Shown here one piece after another: positions 7,539 to 16,753 of a stretch of 64,000 nt of DNA. The stretch is taken from positions 1 through 64,000 of the forward strand of contig NZ_ANLA01000009.1 in the NCBI RefSeq assembly GCF_000348685.1. Reading direction: 5' to 3'. Made by a program: the position numbers and the translations under genes. A model generated the notes under the pieces. The model was given only the letters and a program-made list of their open reading frames with translations. It did not search any database and was not told where the DNA came from. Position 1 is the first letter of the stretch; each line of letters starts with the position of its first letter. The DNA is from Xanthomarina gelatinilytica (GTDB lineage Bacteria; Bacteroidota; Bacteroidia; Flavobacteriales; Flavobacteriaceae).

Positions 7539-7546
7539 CAAAGTTA
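7539..7546 (-). promoter_or_regulatory. Possible promoter -7 element of umuD
   Basis: On the minus strand TAACTTTG fits the Bacteroidota TAnnTTTG motif and ends 4 bp before the ATG, so the transcript would be nearly leaderless. Just upstream AAGT-acatg-ACTT forms a short inverted repeat that could be an operator for an SOS repressor. No clear TTG at -33 was found. Confidence 0.35.
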
Positions 7547-7592
7547 AGTCATGTACTTGTTGAATAGAAATATGTTTTAAAAAATATATCAC

Positions 7593-9641
7593 TTAATTCA
7601 TCTTTTTTTGATAATTTAAAGAAACCCCCTCAAATAAACCTGAAGATTCCTCTTGTTTAGCTATAGTCTTTTTTAAGTGATTTCTGTAATAAAGCAAATC
7701 TCCATGTTCAAGCAGCTCCACATCAGAAACTTTATGTTCAAGAATCATTTGTTTAAGGCTTTGTTTATCAAGGGAACTATAATCACTTAAATAATCAGAC
7801 ATGATGAGCAAAAGATTCATTTCTTTCTTTAAAGTTTCTCTTGCCAATTCATGACCTTCTTTTAAAGTGGCTTCAATCATTGTTTCAACCTCTTCATAAT
7901 CATGAAAACTACTATTGTTATTTGGATCTAAATCATAATAAAGTGGCAATTTTCCTAAACCATGTGTTTTATACATATTACTTAAGAATTTTGTTGCTAA
8001 TTGCACATCACTTGATGATCCTGCAGTAATATTGTCTTTACCAAAAATCAATTCTTCGGCAACTTGACCTCCCAAATAAAACGCCACACGACAAACAATT
8101 TCCTTTTTTGATAAATAGTTCCATGGAAATTTTGTGTAAGTAAAACCATTGCTATCATTATTGGTTGTTACTGAACATATATGTTCTGGAACTGTTCTTA
8201 ATAAAATTGCTGAAATAATGGCATGCCCACTTTCATGCACAGCCGTTATAGCCTGTAGGTCATCTTTTTTAGGTTTTCTAATGTCCTCAAGTGGTGTTAA
8301 AATTGCAGTAGCCTGTTGGTGCAATACCTTCCTTTTAAAAATATAGTTACAAACAAGTTCTTTATCTTTTACGAAAAAAGTAAGTTTTGAAACCCTAATA
8401 TCTTGAATTAAAATTTCAGTAAAAAACAAGGATAGATTTGTTTTTATTACATAGTTTATAGTAGTAAGCAAAGGCCTAACTCCTTGAGTTGGAAAAACAC
8501 CCTCTTTATAAATTAAATCTATTACAGAGCTTTCAAATTCAATCTTTAGACCTAGATGCGCACTTGTTTTTTCAGCTATCTTTTGTAATTCTCTTGAGAT
8601 TATAGTTCTATACGCTTCCTTATTAAGGGATGGGTAAATAATATGAATATTACCCAATCGTGAAATTTGTTCCTTTCTAAACCTATTGGCCAAAGCATTC
8701 TTGATTTGAGGAATTGTGATTTTTAATGAAGACTCATAAAAAACGTCTGCATTTACATCTGCAGTTAAACTTTGGCTCATTGAATATGCCTCGTCCAAGT
8801 TTCCTATAACAAAAATAAGCGACTTTGTGAAGTTTTTGATTTTTGGTTTTTTTGCTATTTTAATAACCTTTTTTAAAAACATTAATGTTTCAGGTCCATT
8901 TAATTTTAAAAGATGATTTTCAATATCTTTTAGTAAAAAAAATCCAAAAGAGTCTCCAGCTAATTCAAGAATAGAAGGATACATTAATTTTTTAATTAAC
9001 AAATTGTCATTTGTAGTGTCATTCCAGTTACGCTCTTTTTCAAATTCAGCTTTAAACGCTTCAAGCCCTTTAGTTATTCTACCATATTCCACTACTATTG
9101 AAGTATTGAGCAAATATGTTAATTTCTTAACATATCCCATCAAATCATATAAATCAGTATAATATTGATAATATTCTATCTTACCGGAATCAATTAGGTC
9201 CCATACTCTTCTGTTTTCTCCACTTTCCACTTCTTCCCTCGCTAAACCTTTTAATGTGCGATTGTGCTGAAATTCATCTAAAACAACAATCAAAGCCTCA
9301 TGCTCATTCTTTTCACATAAATCTTCTATGCCACTTCTAAAAGAATAATTACCGCTTTTTGACCCAAGATCAAATCGAAACAAACGATCATCATAATCTA
9401 ACAGCTCTGCCAACCTTAATACCAAGGACGTTTTTCCAACTCCAGTTAATCCCCAAAGATTAATTACCAAAGGTCTATTTTGATATTCATTTAAAACGTA
9501 CCATGAACGTGTGTTGTTTATCAAATCATCTATAGCCTTGTCAATTCCAAAAAATTCTTTTTTTAAGATATTGCCTGCCTCTTCCAGTTGTTTTTGCTTA
9601 CTTATAAATTCTAACCTTATGGCTTCTAATTTTGCACTCAT
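7593..9641 (-). CDS. Clp-type AAA+ ATPase fused to an M41 (FtsH-like) metalloprotease
   Basis: The 682-residue protein carries an AAA+ module with Walker A GLTGVGKTS (64-72), Walker B IVVLDEF (118-124), sensor region FVIGNLDEA (278-285), an arginine-finger-like ANRFR (318-322) and a ClpB-type small domain with QGVRPLL (386-392). A peptidase domain follows with the zinc motif HESGH (469-473). The third FtsH ligand is conserved as Asp545 in GSSSDVQLAT, after GQVAEELIFG. FtsH itself has a different AAA domain and two membrane helices, and no membrane helix is evident here. It should be a soluble ATP-driven protease with unknown substrates. It is divergent from the WYL regulator, with 130 bp between them. 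Confidence 0.8.
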   Translation of the reverse strand: MSAKLEAIRLEFISKQKQLEEAGNILKKEFFGIDKAIDDLINNTRSWYVLNEYQNRPLVINLWGLTGVGKTSLVLRLAELLDYDDRLFRFDLGSKSGNYSFRSGIEDLCEKNEHEALIVVLDEFQHNRTLKGLAREEVESGENRRVWDLIDSGKIEYYQYYTDLYDLMGYVKKLTYLLNTSIVVEYGRITKGLEAFKAEFEKERNWNDTTNDNLLIKKLMYPSILELAGDSFGFFLLKDIENHLLKLNGPETLMFLKKVIKIAKKPKIKNFTKSLIFVIGNLDEAYSMSQSLTADVNADVFYESSLKITIPQIKNALANRFRKEQISRLGNIHIIYPSLNKEAYRTIISRELQKIAEKTSAHLGLKIEFESSVIDLIYKEGVFPTQGVRPLLTTINYVIKTNLSLFFTEILIQDIRVSKLTFFVKDKELVCNYIFKRKVLHQQATAILTPLEDIRKPKKDDLQAITAVHESGHAIISAILLRTVPEHICSVTTNNDSNGFTYTKFPWNYLSKKEIVCRVAFYLGGQVAEELIFGKDNITAGSSSDVQLATKFLSNMYKTHGLGKLPLYYDLDPNNNSSFHDYEEVETMIEATLKEGHELARETLKKEMNLLLIMSDYLSDYSSLDKQSLKQMILEHKVSDVELLEHGDLLYYRNHLKKTIAKQEESSGLFEGVSLNYQKKMN

Positions 9642-9771
9642 AATTATGGGTTTTAAAGATTATGTCACAAATCAACAAAAGAAGATCGTCAATTCATGGC
9701 GAACCAAGAAAATATACCTATATTTAGTACATCGTCATGTATTGACACTCAAACTCTATAATTTTATAAAA

Positions 9772-10683
9772 ATGTCTAAATACCATATTTCACGACGCTT
9801 ACAGTTTGTTATTCAGTTTATTTACGATGAAACATACGCTTCTAAAGAAGACATTTTAGCATTTTTAGAAGATAAGGACTTTAATATCTCACCTCGAACC
9901 CTTGAGCGTGATTTTGAAAAAATAAAAGCCGATTTTGGCATTGAATTAACCTATAGCAAACAACATAATGGGTATTATATAGACGAAGAAAAGAGCGTAA
10001 AAGTAGCGTCGTTTTTTAAGTTTTTGGAGCTTGTATCTTTGGCTGATGTGTTTAGTGATGGATTAAAAAGCAACTCTAACACTTTGGACTATGTTCAGTT
10101 TGACGATTCATCCAACCTAAAAGGACTGAATAATTTAGAACCTATTTTAATGGCTATAAAACAGGAACGCGATATAAAATTTACACACCATAACTTTTAT
10201 TTTAAAACCTATAAAGAGAAACGTATTACACCATTGATTGTTAAAGAATATATTAACCGTTGGTTTGTTATTGGTGTTCCCAATGGCGAAAATGAGATTA
10301 GAACTTATGGTATTGAGCGCATTTCAAATATAAAACTCGGTAAATTATCAGCCATAGACCGTATGCCATATGTAAAACAAACCAAACGCTTTAAAAATAT
10401 TATAGGCTTACGTTATACAAATGATAAACCAGAACACATTGTACTTAAAGTAACCGACTTGCATCTAAAATACTTGGAAAGCCTGCCCTTACACCATTCA
10501 CAAAAAACAGAGTCGCATCCAGAGGATGGTTTTGCGATAGTGACTTATGATTTAATCCCGAATTACGAGTTTATCATTGAAATATTAAAAATGAGTATTG
10601 AAACAGAAGTGTTAGAGCCTCAATGGTTTCGGGAACGTATTAAGAAAGAAGTAGCACAGATTTATGAAAAATATACCACATGA
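9772..10683 (+). CDS. WYL-domain transcriptional regulator
   Basis: This 303-residue protein starts at ATG 9772 (MSKYHISRRLQFVIQFIYDE). The frame is open further upstream, but that part is antisense to the neighbouring protease. Residues about 1-75 form a winged helix-turn-helix (ISPRTLERDFEKIKADFGIEL). Residues about 120-190 form the WYL ligand-binding domain, ending in NRWFVIGVPNGENEIRTYGIERI, and a C-terminal WCX-like extension follows. WYL proteins commonly control defence and DNA-repair genes by sensing nucleic acids. The stop overlaps the next start (ATGA), so it heads an operon with the nuclease and hydrolase. Confidence 0.88.
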   Translation: MSKYHISRRLQFVIQFIYDETYASKEDILAFLEDKDFNISPRTLERDFEKIKADFGIELTYSKQHNGYYIDEEKSVKVASFFKFLELVSLADVFSDGLKSNSNTLDYVQFDDSSNLKGLNNLEPILMAIKQERDIKFTHHNFYFKTYKEKRITPLIVKEYINRWFVIGVPNGENEIRTYGIERISNIKLGKLSAIDRMPYVKQTKRFKNIIGLRYTNDKPEHIVLKVTDLHLKYLESLPLHHSQKTESHPEDGFAIVTYDLIPNYEFIIEILKMSIETEVLEPQWFRERIKKEVAQIYEKYTT

Positions 10684-12650
10684 AACCAAGATATTTAACC
10701 AAATCCAGATTTAAATTAGCTCTAGACTGTCCTACAAAACTGTTTTACACAAGTAAAGATATTTATAAAAACCAAAGTGAAACCGATTCTTTTTTAGAAG
10801 GTTTAGCCCAAGGTGGATTCCAGGTTGAAGAATTAGCCAGGATGTATTATCCAGAAGGCATGGCCATTTTAGGCAACGATTGGAATTATAACTTATTGGC
10901 TCAAAAAACAACCGATTTATTACAACAAGAAAACGTAGTTATTTTTGAAGCGGCTTTTTTATTTGAAGGTTTGTTCATTCGTGTAGATATTTTAGAAAAG
11001 AAAGGAAATCAAATAAACCTCATCGAGGTCAAAGCAAAATCAATAAGTAGTGACAATCATCAATCCTTCTTTAATAAAAATGGTACGCTATCGGGAGGCT
11101 GGACTCCATACCTGTATGATATTGCTTTTCAAAAACATGTGATGCAATTATGTTTCCCAAAATGGGAAATTAATCCCTTTTTGAATTTAGTGGATAAAGA
11201 TGCTACCGCAACAGTCGATGGGTTAAATCAGTTATTTAAGGTAGACACGTCTTCTGAAAATCGAACAGGAATTATAAAAAAAGAAGGGATCACTAAAGCC
11301 GATTTAGGCGATTCAATTCTTACAACCATTTCAGTTCAAGAAGAAGTCGATTATATTTTAACACATAATCCACATGACGATTCCAAGTCGTTCGCCGAAT
11401 TAATCGCATATTTTTTAGAAGCCTATAAGACTGACATGAAAATAAAAAATACCATTGGCTCCCAATGTAAAACTTGCGAATTTTATTCTGAAGATATCTC
11501 CAAAACCATCAAAAGTGGTTTTCATGAATGCTGGCAAGAGCAATTACAAGTATCACATAAAACCATTAATAAGCCTAAAACTTATGATGTTTGGTACAAT
11601 CCAGCCAGTAAAGCCATGGATGAGGGACGCTTTTTTATGAACCAACTCACTGAAGATGATTTAAACATCAAACCTGAAGCTGGAAAATTAAGCCGTAGCG
11701 AAAGACAATGGTTACAGATCGAAAAAGAAATCAATCAAGACCCTACACCTTTCATTGATGTTGAAAATTTAAGACAGGAGTTAAACGCTTGGAAATTCCC
11801 TTTAAACTTTATTGACTTTGAAACAACAGCTGTTGCTATCCCTTTTTTAAAGAATTTACATCCTTATGAACAATTGGCATTTCAGTTTTCCCATCACATA
11901 GTTTATGAAGATGGACGTGTGGAACATGTTAATGAATATCTTAATACGGAAATTGGGGAATTTCCAAACTTCAATTTTATCAGAGCTTTAAAAACGGCTC
12001 TTTCTGCAAATACAGGGAGTATCTTTAGGTATCACAATCATGAAAATATCATTGTAAATGTTATTTACAAACAACTATCTCAATCTAATGAACCTGATAA
12101 AAACGAATTAATGGAGTTTATTAAATCCATAAGCCATAGTACCAATAGTAGTTCAGAAAATTGGTGCGGAGATAGGGATATGATAGATTTGCAACGCACA
12201 ATTGTTAATTATTACTTTCATCCTATTACGGGAGGCTCAAATTCCATTAAAGCCATTCTGCCAGCTGTATTGTATTCCAGCACCTTCCTTCAAAAAAAAT
12301 ACTCTAAGACTGTCCAAGCAATAAATGTAACCAGCAAAAACTTTAATAACGATCATGTGTTCTTAAAAATGGAAAACGGTTCGGTGGTCAGTCCATATAA
12401 AAACTTACCTCCTATTTTCGATGGTTTCGATTATGACACTTTAGAAGAAGCTGCAGAACATGCGTCTAAATCGGTTCCAGAAATTGCAGATGGTGGAGCT
12501 GCTTTATTTGCTTATGGCAAATTACAATTCCCAGATGTAACTAAAGAAGAACGAGAAGCAATCAATCAAGGCCTTTTACGCTATTGTGAATTAGACACCT
12601 TGGCCATGGTTATGATTTATGAATATTTTAAAGACATTACAAAACAATGA
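10680..12650 (+). CDS. DUF2779 protein: Cas4/RecB-like nuclease with exonuclease-like C terminus
   Basis: The 656-residue protein begins YLTKSRFKLALDCPTKLFYT, with Cys17 as in Cas4-like N termini. A PD-(D/E)XK core follows: Glu91, Asp103 (FIRVDILEKK), Glu116 and Lys118 (LIEVKAKS). A second Cys cluster around 262-282 (CKTCEFY, then HECW) could complete an iron-sulfur site. The C-terminal half is the DUF2779 domain, which opens with NFIDFETTAVAIPF, like a DEDD exonuclease. It probably degrades or trims DNA. It is coupled to the WYL gene (4-bp overlap) and the hydrolase (4-bp overlap). A second DUF2779 gene, truncated, is at 22467-22568. Confidence 0.78.
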   Translation: MKPRYLTKSRFKLALDCPTKLFYTSKDIYKNQSETDSFLEGLAQGGFQVEELARMYYPEGMAILGNDWNYNLLAQKTTDLLQQENVVIFEAAFLFEGLFIRVDILEKKGNQINLIEVKAKSISSDNHQSFFNKNGTLSGGWTPYLYDIAFQKHVMQLCFPKWEINPFLNLVDKDATATVDGLNQLFKVDTSSENRTGIIKKEGITKADLGDSILTTISVQEEVDYILTHNPHDDSKSFAELIAYFLEAYKTDMKIKNTIGSQCKTCEFYSEDISKTIKSGFHECWQEQLQVSHKTINKPKTYDVWYNPASKAMDEGRFFMNQLTEDDLNIKPEAGKLSRSERQWLQIEKEINQDPTPFIDVENLRQELNAWKFPLNFIDFETTAVAIPFLKNLHPYEQLAFQFSHHIVYEDGRVEHVNEYLNTEIGEFPNFNFIRALKTALSANTGSIFRYHNHENIIVNVIYKQLSQSNEPDKNELMEFIKSISHSTNSSSENWCGDRDMIDLQRTIVNYYFHPITGGSNSIKAILPAVLYSSTFLQKKYSKTVQAINVTSKNFNNDHVFLKMENGSVVSPYKNLPPIFDGFDYDTLEEAAEHASKSVPEIADGGAALFAYGKLQFPDVTKEEREAINQGLLRYCELDTLAMVMIYEYFKDITKQ

Positions 12651-12800
12651 ACATATTATACTTACACGGATTAAATGGTAGTTTAAAACCAAAAAAACGC
12701 AACATACTTGAAGCTTATGGAACTGTTTTTGCGCCTTCTATTGACTATCAGAATAATCCTAATGCTATTCTATGGCTTTACGATTCTTATAAAAACAAAG
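12556..12800 (+). repeat. 245-bp direct repeat, copy 1 (DUF2779 end plus hydrolase start)
   Basis: By eye every base matches 22221-22465. The repeat spans the last 95 bp of the DUF2779 gene and the first 154 bp of the hydrolase gene, so the duplicated fragment ignores gene borders. This copy is the parent because it lies in intact genes. Confidence 0.9.
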
Positions 12801-13138
12801 ATATTGATATAGTAATAGGGAGCAGCATGGGTGGATTTGCTGGGTTTCACCTTAGTAAACTGATGCAAATACCAGCACTACTTTTTAATCCTGCTCTAGC
12901 TGCCAGATCAGTTGAACAACAAACACCTAATACACCTTCTAATAATGGAAGTACTATTTCTATGGTACTAGGTGCAAAAGATACTGTTATAGACCCCAAA
13001 GGCACACTCCATTACATTGGCGAGCATCTTAATGCAGGACAGCCTATTGATATTAAAATCCATCCATATTTAGAACATAGAATCCCTGTTGCTGTTTTTG
13101 AGGAGGCTGTTGATTTGTTTATGAAAAGATTTATATAA
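12647..13138 (+). CDS. YqiA/UPF0227-like alpha/beta hydrolase
   Basis: This 163-residue protein opens with NILYLHGLNGSLKPKK and has the nucleophile elbow GSSMGG with Ser60, an acid in GAKDTVID and a His in YLEHRIP. This is the catalytic triad order of small YqiA-type esterases. It should hydrolyse esters or thioesters in the cytoplasm, and the true substrate is unknown. It overlaps the DUF2779 gene by 4 bp and ends the operon. Pairing an esterase with a WYL regulator and a nuclease is unusual. Confidence 0.8.
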   Translation: MNILYLHGLNGSLKPKKRNILEAYGTVFAPSIDYQNNPNAILWLYDSYKNKDIDIVIGSSMGGFAGFHLSKLMQIPALLFNPALAARSVEQQTPNTPSNNGSTISMVLGAKDTVIDPKGTLHYIGEHLNAGQPIDIKIHPYLEHRIPVAVFEEAVDLFMKRFI

Positions 13139-13161
13139 CAACCCTATATTAATAATCGAGT

Positions 13162-13794
13162 CTATATTAACAAATCTACTAAACTTTGATATTGTTCTGG
13201 CTCACCAATTTCTTCAAAATATTGCTCCACAATATAAGGAGGGAATCCTCTTATTTTTGAATACGACAAGTTTGATACGCTTAAAAATTCTTTAAATTCT
13301 GGTGTTTCTTTAATTTGAAAACTCAATTTTTTATGATGCATACCTGGTAGTCTTGCTAAATCTTTTTTCTTAATAGGATGCAAAATTTTCCATTTTTTAT
13401 CTGTCCATTTACTCATAGCGATTATTAAATCACCCATAGTAGGCTCTTTTGGCAAATCTAAATATTTTTGATATTTACTTTTAAAAGTATTTCTAGTTGT
13501 ACCAAAAAACTTATAGACATACTCATTATCAACTATTTCAGGAACAAACTTGTCTATAGTCTGGGCTATTTCTTCAATTGAAATCGATTTATGAGGTCGA
13601 TTCGGCGAAATAACCAACCAATTAGACATATACATAGCGTAAATTAAAGCATTTCTAGTAGAATTGAAACTATCTCCATATACAACACCAAGTAGAAAAA
13701 CCGAAAGCATATGCCCTCGGTTTTTCCAACGGTGTCCAGGTTGTAATAAAACCTGCTCAAACTCTTTTAAAGAAAGGTGTTTTCTCTTTGGCAC
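13162..13794 (-). CDS. Hypothetical protein, 210 residues
   Basis: I do not recognise the family. The protein is soluble and basic at the start (MPKRKHLSLKEFEQVLLQPG), without a signal peptide or membrane segment. Helical stretches dominate, with an aromatic, Lys-rich middle (SKWTDKKWKILHPIKKKDL). The gene converges on the DUF2779 operon (23 bp apart) and is divergent from the RHS scrap at 13831. It is flanked by remnants on one side only. A role in defence or toxin immunity is possible from position, but nothing in the sequence shows it. Confidence 0.6.
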   Translation of the reverse strand: MPKRKHLSLKEFEQVLLQPGHRWKNRGHMLSVFLLGVVYGDSFNSTRNALIYAMYMSNWLVISPNRPHKSISIEEIAQTIDKFVPEIVDNEYVYKFFGTTRNTFKSKYQKYLDLPKEPTMGDLIIAMSKWTDKKWKILHPIKKKDLARLPGMHHKKLSFQIKETPEFKEFLSVSNLSYSKIRGFPPYIVEQYFEEIGEPEQYQSLVDLLI

Positions 13795-13830
13795 TTCTTT
13801 ATTTAGATTTTGAGTTTCTTACATGTGACC

Positions 13831-13908
13831 ATGAGTTACTATAATGGCGCACGCTACTACGACCCTAAAACCAGTATTTGGTTAAGTGTGGAAAAAACAG
13901 CAATATGA
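13831..13908 (+). pseudogene. RHS core-domain remnant
   Basis: The frame reads MSYYNGARYYDPKTSIWLSV, the conserved end of the RHS repeat-associated core, which normally precedes the variable toxin tip. It stops at about 13908 after six more codons and has no upstream RHS repeats. This is a scrap of a polymorphic toxin gene, perhaps a displaced tip cassette. It is unrelated in position to the full RHS gene at 42142. Confidence 0.7.
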
Positions 13909-14317
13909 GACAATTCTTAATGAGTATATTCATGAAAATCCTATAATTATATTGGGAGAGCCTTTCGAAAACAACGGAGACACCACAAGTAAAAGAATGT
14001 TTGCTCACCCTTCTTATCATGCTTTCTTTAATAAAAATGATGAAGAAACAATATTAATACTGAAATTAGTAGCTCATTATACAGATTTAAATATTAACAT
14101 TTCTAACAACAATATTGATTCGTTAGTCTTTGAAAATCAAAAAGCTAAAGGCTGGTATAAGTATAAATGGAACCCAATTATTGTTTTTGATTCAGAAAAT
14201 GTTAGTAGTGAATATATTTCTAATAAATTAACACACAAAATACCTGATAGTTTAAAACTGCAAGAAATCAGTAATCATATTGACACCCCAAGTAAAGTGT
14301 ATTTTTTAAATCTGTAA
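13886..14317 (+). CDS. Hypothetical protein next to RHS scrap, possible orphan immunity or toxin-tip remnant
   Basis: The 143-codon frame begins right after a stop at 13883 with GTG, inside the RHS scrap and in another frame. The natural start may therefore be lost. The product is acidic and soluble (EYIHENPIIILGEPFENNGD; later KWNPIIVFDSENVSSEY), with the composition of small immunity proteins, but I do not recognise a family. No signal peptide or membrane segment is seen. The position right after an RHS core end fits an immunity gene left behind when the toxin was lost. Confidence 0.45.
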   Translation: MWKKQQYETILNEYIHENPIIILGEPFENNGDTTSKRMFAHPSYHAFFNKNDEETILILKLVAHYTDLNINISNNNIDSLVFENQKAKGWYKYKWNPIIVFDSENVSSEYISNKLTHKIPDSLKLQEISNHIDTPSKVYFLNL

Positions 14318-14520
14318 AATTGAATCAAATTAAGAAATACAAAAATAGTTGAAGATCAAAAAAAAAATTAATACTCCTGTATATGGTCACGAACACCTAC
14401 GTTTAAATAGCTCCATAGACAATTATATTTAATAAACTAAACACCAATAATCATGCATACAATACTATATAAGCACACACAGCAGTAAAACAGTATACTT
14501 CTGGAGGCACCACCATAAAG

Positions 14521-14561
14521 AAGCCTTAAACATTTGATAACAAATGATTTAGGGCTTTTTT
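14521..14561 (+). terminator. Hairpin terminator
   Basis: AGCCTTAAA-CATTTG (14522-14536) pairs with CAAATGATTTAGGGCT (14541-14556) and is followed by TTTTTTGG. It would stop plus-strand transcription from the 13886 gene before it runs into the opposing remnants. Confidence 0.6.
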
Positions 14562-14871
14562 GGTTTTTGGAGTGTACAACTAAATGCTCCATCTACATTC
14601 ATATCTACATCAGCAATTCCAACCATACCAAATTCATTATTAATTGCCCATTGAAAAGAATAAAACTGATCTAATGTATTGGGCTTAATCATACAAATAA
14701 AATTAGGCTCAATAAATTCAATCCAATTATCTTTACTTAACTTATTAACCAATTGAATAGTTTCAGCAGTATTCAAATTAGTATTCATTAAATAAATGTC
14801 TCTTAAAACTTTACACACTTAGTGAGATACTACCCATAAATTAAGCGTAGCTTTCTCTTCATAATAAACCT
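14549..14871 (-). pseudogene. Subtilase (S8) propeptide remnant
   Basis: The minus-strand frame reads EEKATLNLWVVSH, a stop (TAA), then VCKVLRDIYL, followed by WIEFIEPNFICMIKPNTLDQ, FYSFQWAINN and ADVDMNVDGAF. This pattern (IEPNF...NDPLYSFQWALNN...ADMNVDGAW) is the end of the propeptide and the start of the catalytic domain of flavobacterial S8 peptidases. The catalytic residues are missing. It is a broken fragment downstream of the kinase gene. Confidence 0.6.
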
Positions 14872-16743
14872 CTATACAGTAACCACTACTTTGGCTTGTG
14901 TACCACCAGACTTTCCTTTTGTTATTTTAAAATTACCGCCTATTGATTTTAATCGCTTGGTAATACTGTACAAGCCTTGATTTCCGGTATCGTTAGTATC
15001 TTCATAGCCTATGCCGTCATCGGATATTTCAATCTGTAAACCGTTTGGACTGTTGCTAAATATAATTTCTGCACTTTGTGCCTGCGAGTGTTTGATGATA
15101 TTATTGACTAATTCCTGTATGATTCTAAAAAGCATCAGCTGTAATTGTGGGGCAATCTCTTGAACATTACTATTATTATCAGTTACTGAAATAGTTACCA
15201 ATTTGGTTTCATTGATTTCTGAAGCAAAATGTGAGGTGGCTTTTATCAATCCTTCTTTTTCCAATACGGTGGGAAGAAGATTGTGTGCAATATACCGTAC
15301 ATCAGCGTGTGTATTTTCTAAAATCGATTTTACTTTAGAAAGCTGTTCCACCTGTTTTTCCTGTGGAAGGTGCGGTATAGACTCAAGGCTCATTTTGGCC
15401 GCACCAATCATTGCGGCTACGCCATCGTGCAATTCTTGTGAAATACGTTTTCGTTCCCGTTCTTCACCCAAAATAAAGGAGTTTAAAATGGCATTTTCCT
15501 TTTCTTGCTGTAATTGTTTTAGTTTTAGTTTTTGTGCTTTTCGGGTGTAGATAAAAATACCGCCAAAGATGACAACAAATAAAGCTCCGCCTAAAATAGC
15601 ATATAATAAATTTGACTGTTGCTTCTGGATTTTTAGTTTTTGCTCTGCTATTTGTTTCTCTTTCTTTTCGGTTTCGTATTTGGTGTTTATTTCATTAATT
15701 TCCCTTGCATTTTCGGCAGAAGAAATAGAGTCTTTAAAGATTGAATAAGTATGGTAAAAATCCGCAGACTTCTCTTTTTTCCCCAGGTTGAAATAAATAG
15801 TTGCCGCTGTGTAAGAAGCTTTGGTTAACGTAAGGTTGTCTCCAACTTCTTCCGCGAAATTTACAGCCTGCTCGGCATAGTTTAATGCTTTTTTGCCTTC
15901 TCCAAGCTTGTCCAAAGCATCAGAATATCTGTAATAGGCTGAAGCCATATGTAACTTATCGCCCAGTTCGTCGGAATATTTTACGGATTCTTCGGCATAT
16001 TTCGATGCTTTGTTGAGGTCTTTCTCAAGTAAGGATAAAGTTATTGATGCCTGTGTTTTTGCCACCAAATCATTGGAAAGTTCAGACAGTTTCAAGGCTT
16101 TTTCTGACCATTCAATGGCATTTATTGTGTCTTTTTTATGGTAATATCCGAGTGCCAAATTGCTAGCTATAGTAGCAATGAATTTTTTGTCTTGATTTTC
16201 CTCCAGTAATTTATAGGACTTTAATAAGTACTCAATTTGTTTATCGTCATTTCCGGTCTCGCCAAGCAGTGTCGCTATATTAGAATACAAATAACCCAAA
16301 TGCAACGGATTTCCTCCATTTTCCAATATGGTCGCAATTTTAAGGTAATAATCCAATGCTGTATTTAATTCTCCTCTGAAATAATGGCAATTGGCCAAAA
16401 GATTATAAGAATCTACATCTCTTCGTTGTTTTTCGTTAGGGTTTGGGTTTTTAATAGCCAATTGGCTATATACCATTGTAGAATCCAGTTCCTGACGGCT
16501 CCAAAAATAAAAAGCTTTCCGATTGTATAAATAGTCTAAAAACGGAACCTTTTCCTGTTTTCCTTTGGCAATGATTTTATCTAATATTTGAATGCAGTTT
16601 TGTTCTTTATGCTCTATGCAACTGTCAAAATCGTTGAATAGTCCCTTAAACTCCGACCCCACGTCAACAATTTTATCACGGTTTTGTGCATTGGCATTGA
16701 TTAATAGCATTAATAGCAAAGTAAAAATGAATATTGTTCTCAT
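14872..16743 (-). CDS. TPR-containing histidine kinase (NarX/DegS-like, HisKA_3)
   Basis: This 623-residue protein has a signal peptide (about 1-19) and a periplasmic array of TPR repeats (about 60-340). One membrane helix follows (YAILGGALFVVIFGGIFIYT, about 378-397), then a short coiled coil, a HisKA_3 dimerisation domain with the phospho-acceptor His in RKRISQELHDGVAAM, and an HATPase_c domain with NNIIKHSQAQ and DDGIGYED. It should phosphorylate the response regulator encoded just upstream in the same transcript (10-bp gap). The signal is unknown; TPR sensors in this phylum often bind peptides or partner proteins. Confidence 0.9.
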   Translation of the reverse strand: MRTIFIFTLLLMLLINANAQNRDKIVDVGSEFKGLFNDFDSCIEHKEQNCIQILDKIIAKGKQEKVPFLDYLYNRKAFYFWSRQELDSTMVYSQLAIKNPNPNEKQRRDVDSYNLLANCHYFRGELNTALDYYLKIATILENGGNPLHLGYLYSNIATLLGETGNDDKQIEYLLKSYKLLEENQDKKFIATIASNLALGYYHKKDTINAIEWSEKALKLSELSNDLVAKTQASITLSLLEKDLNKASKYAEESVKYSDELGDKLHMASAYYRYSDALDKLGEGKKALNYAEQAVNFAEEVGDNLTLTKASYTAATIYFNLGKKEKSADFYHTYSIFKDSISSAENAREINEINTKYETEKKEKQIAEQKLKIQKQQSNLLYAILGGALFVVIFGGIFIYTRKAQKLKLKQLQQEKENAILNSFILGEERERKRISQELHDGVAAMIGAAKMSLESIPHLPQEKQVEQLSKVKSILENTHADVRYIAHNLLPTVLEKEGLIKATSHFASEINETKLVTISVTDNNSNVQEIAPQLQLMLFRIIQELVNNIIKHSQAQSAEIIFSNSPNGLQIEISDDGIGYEDTNDTGNQGLYSITKRLKSIGGNFKITKGKSGGTQAKVVVTV

Positions 16744-16753
16744 ATAATTTGTT

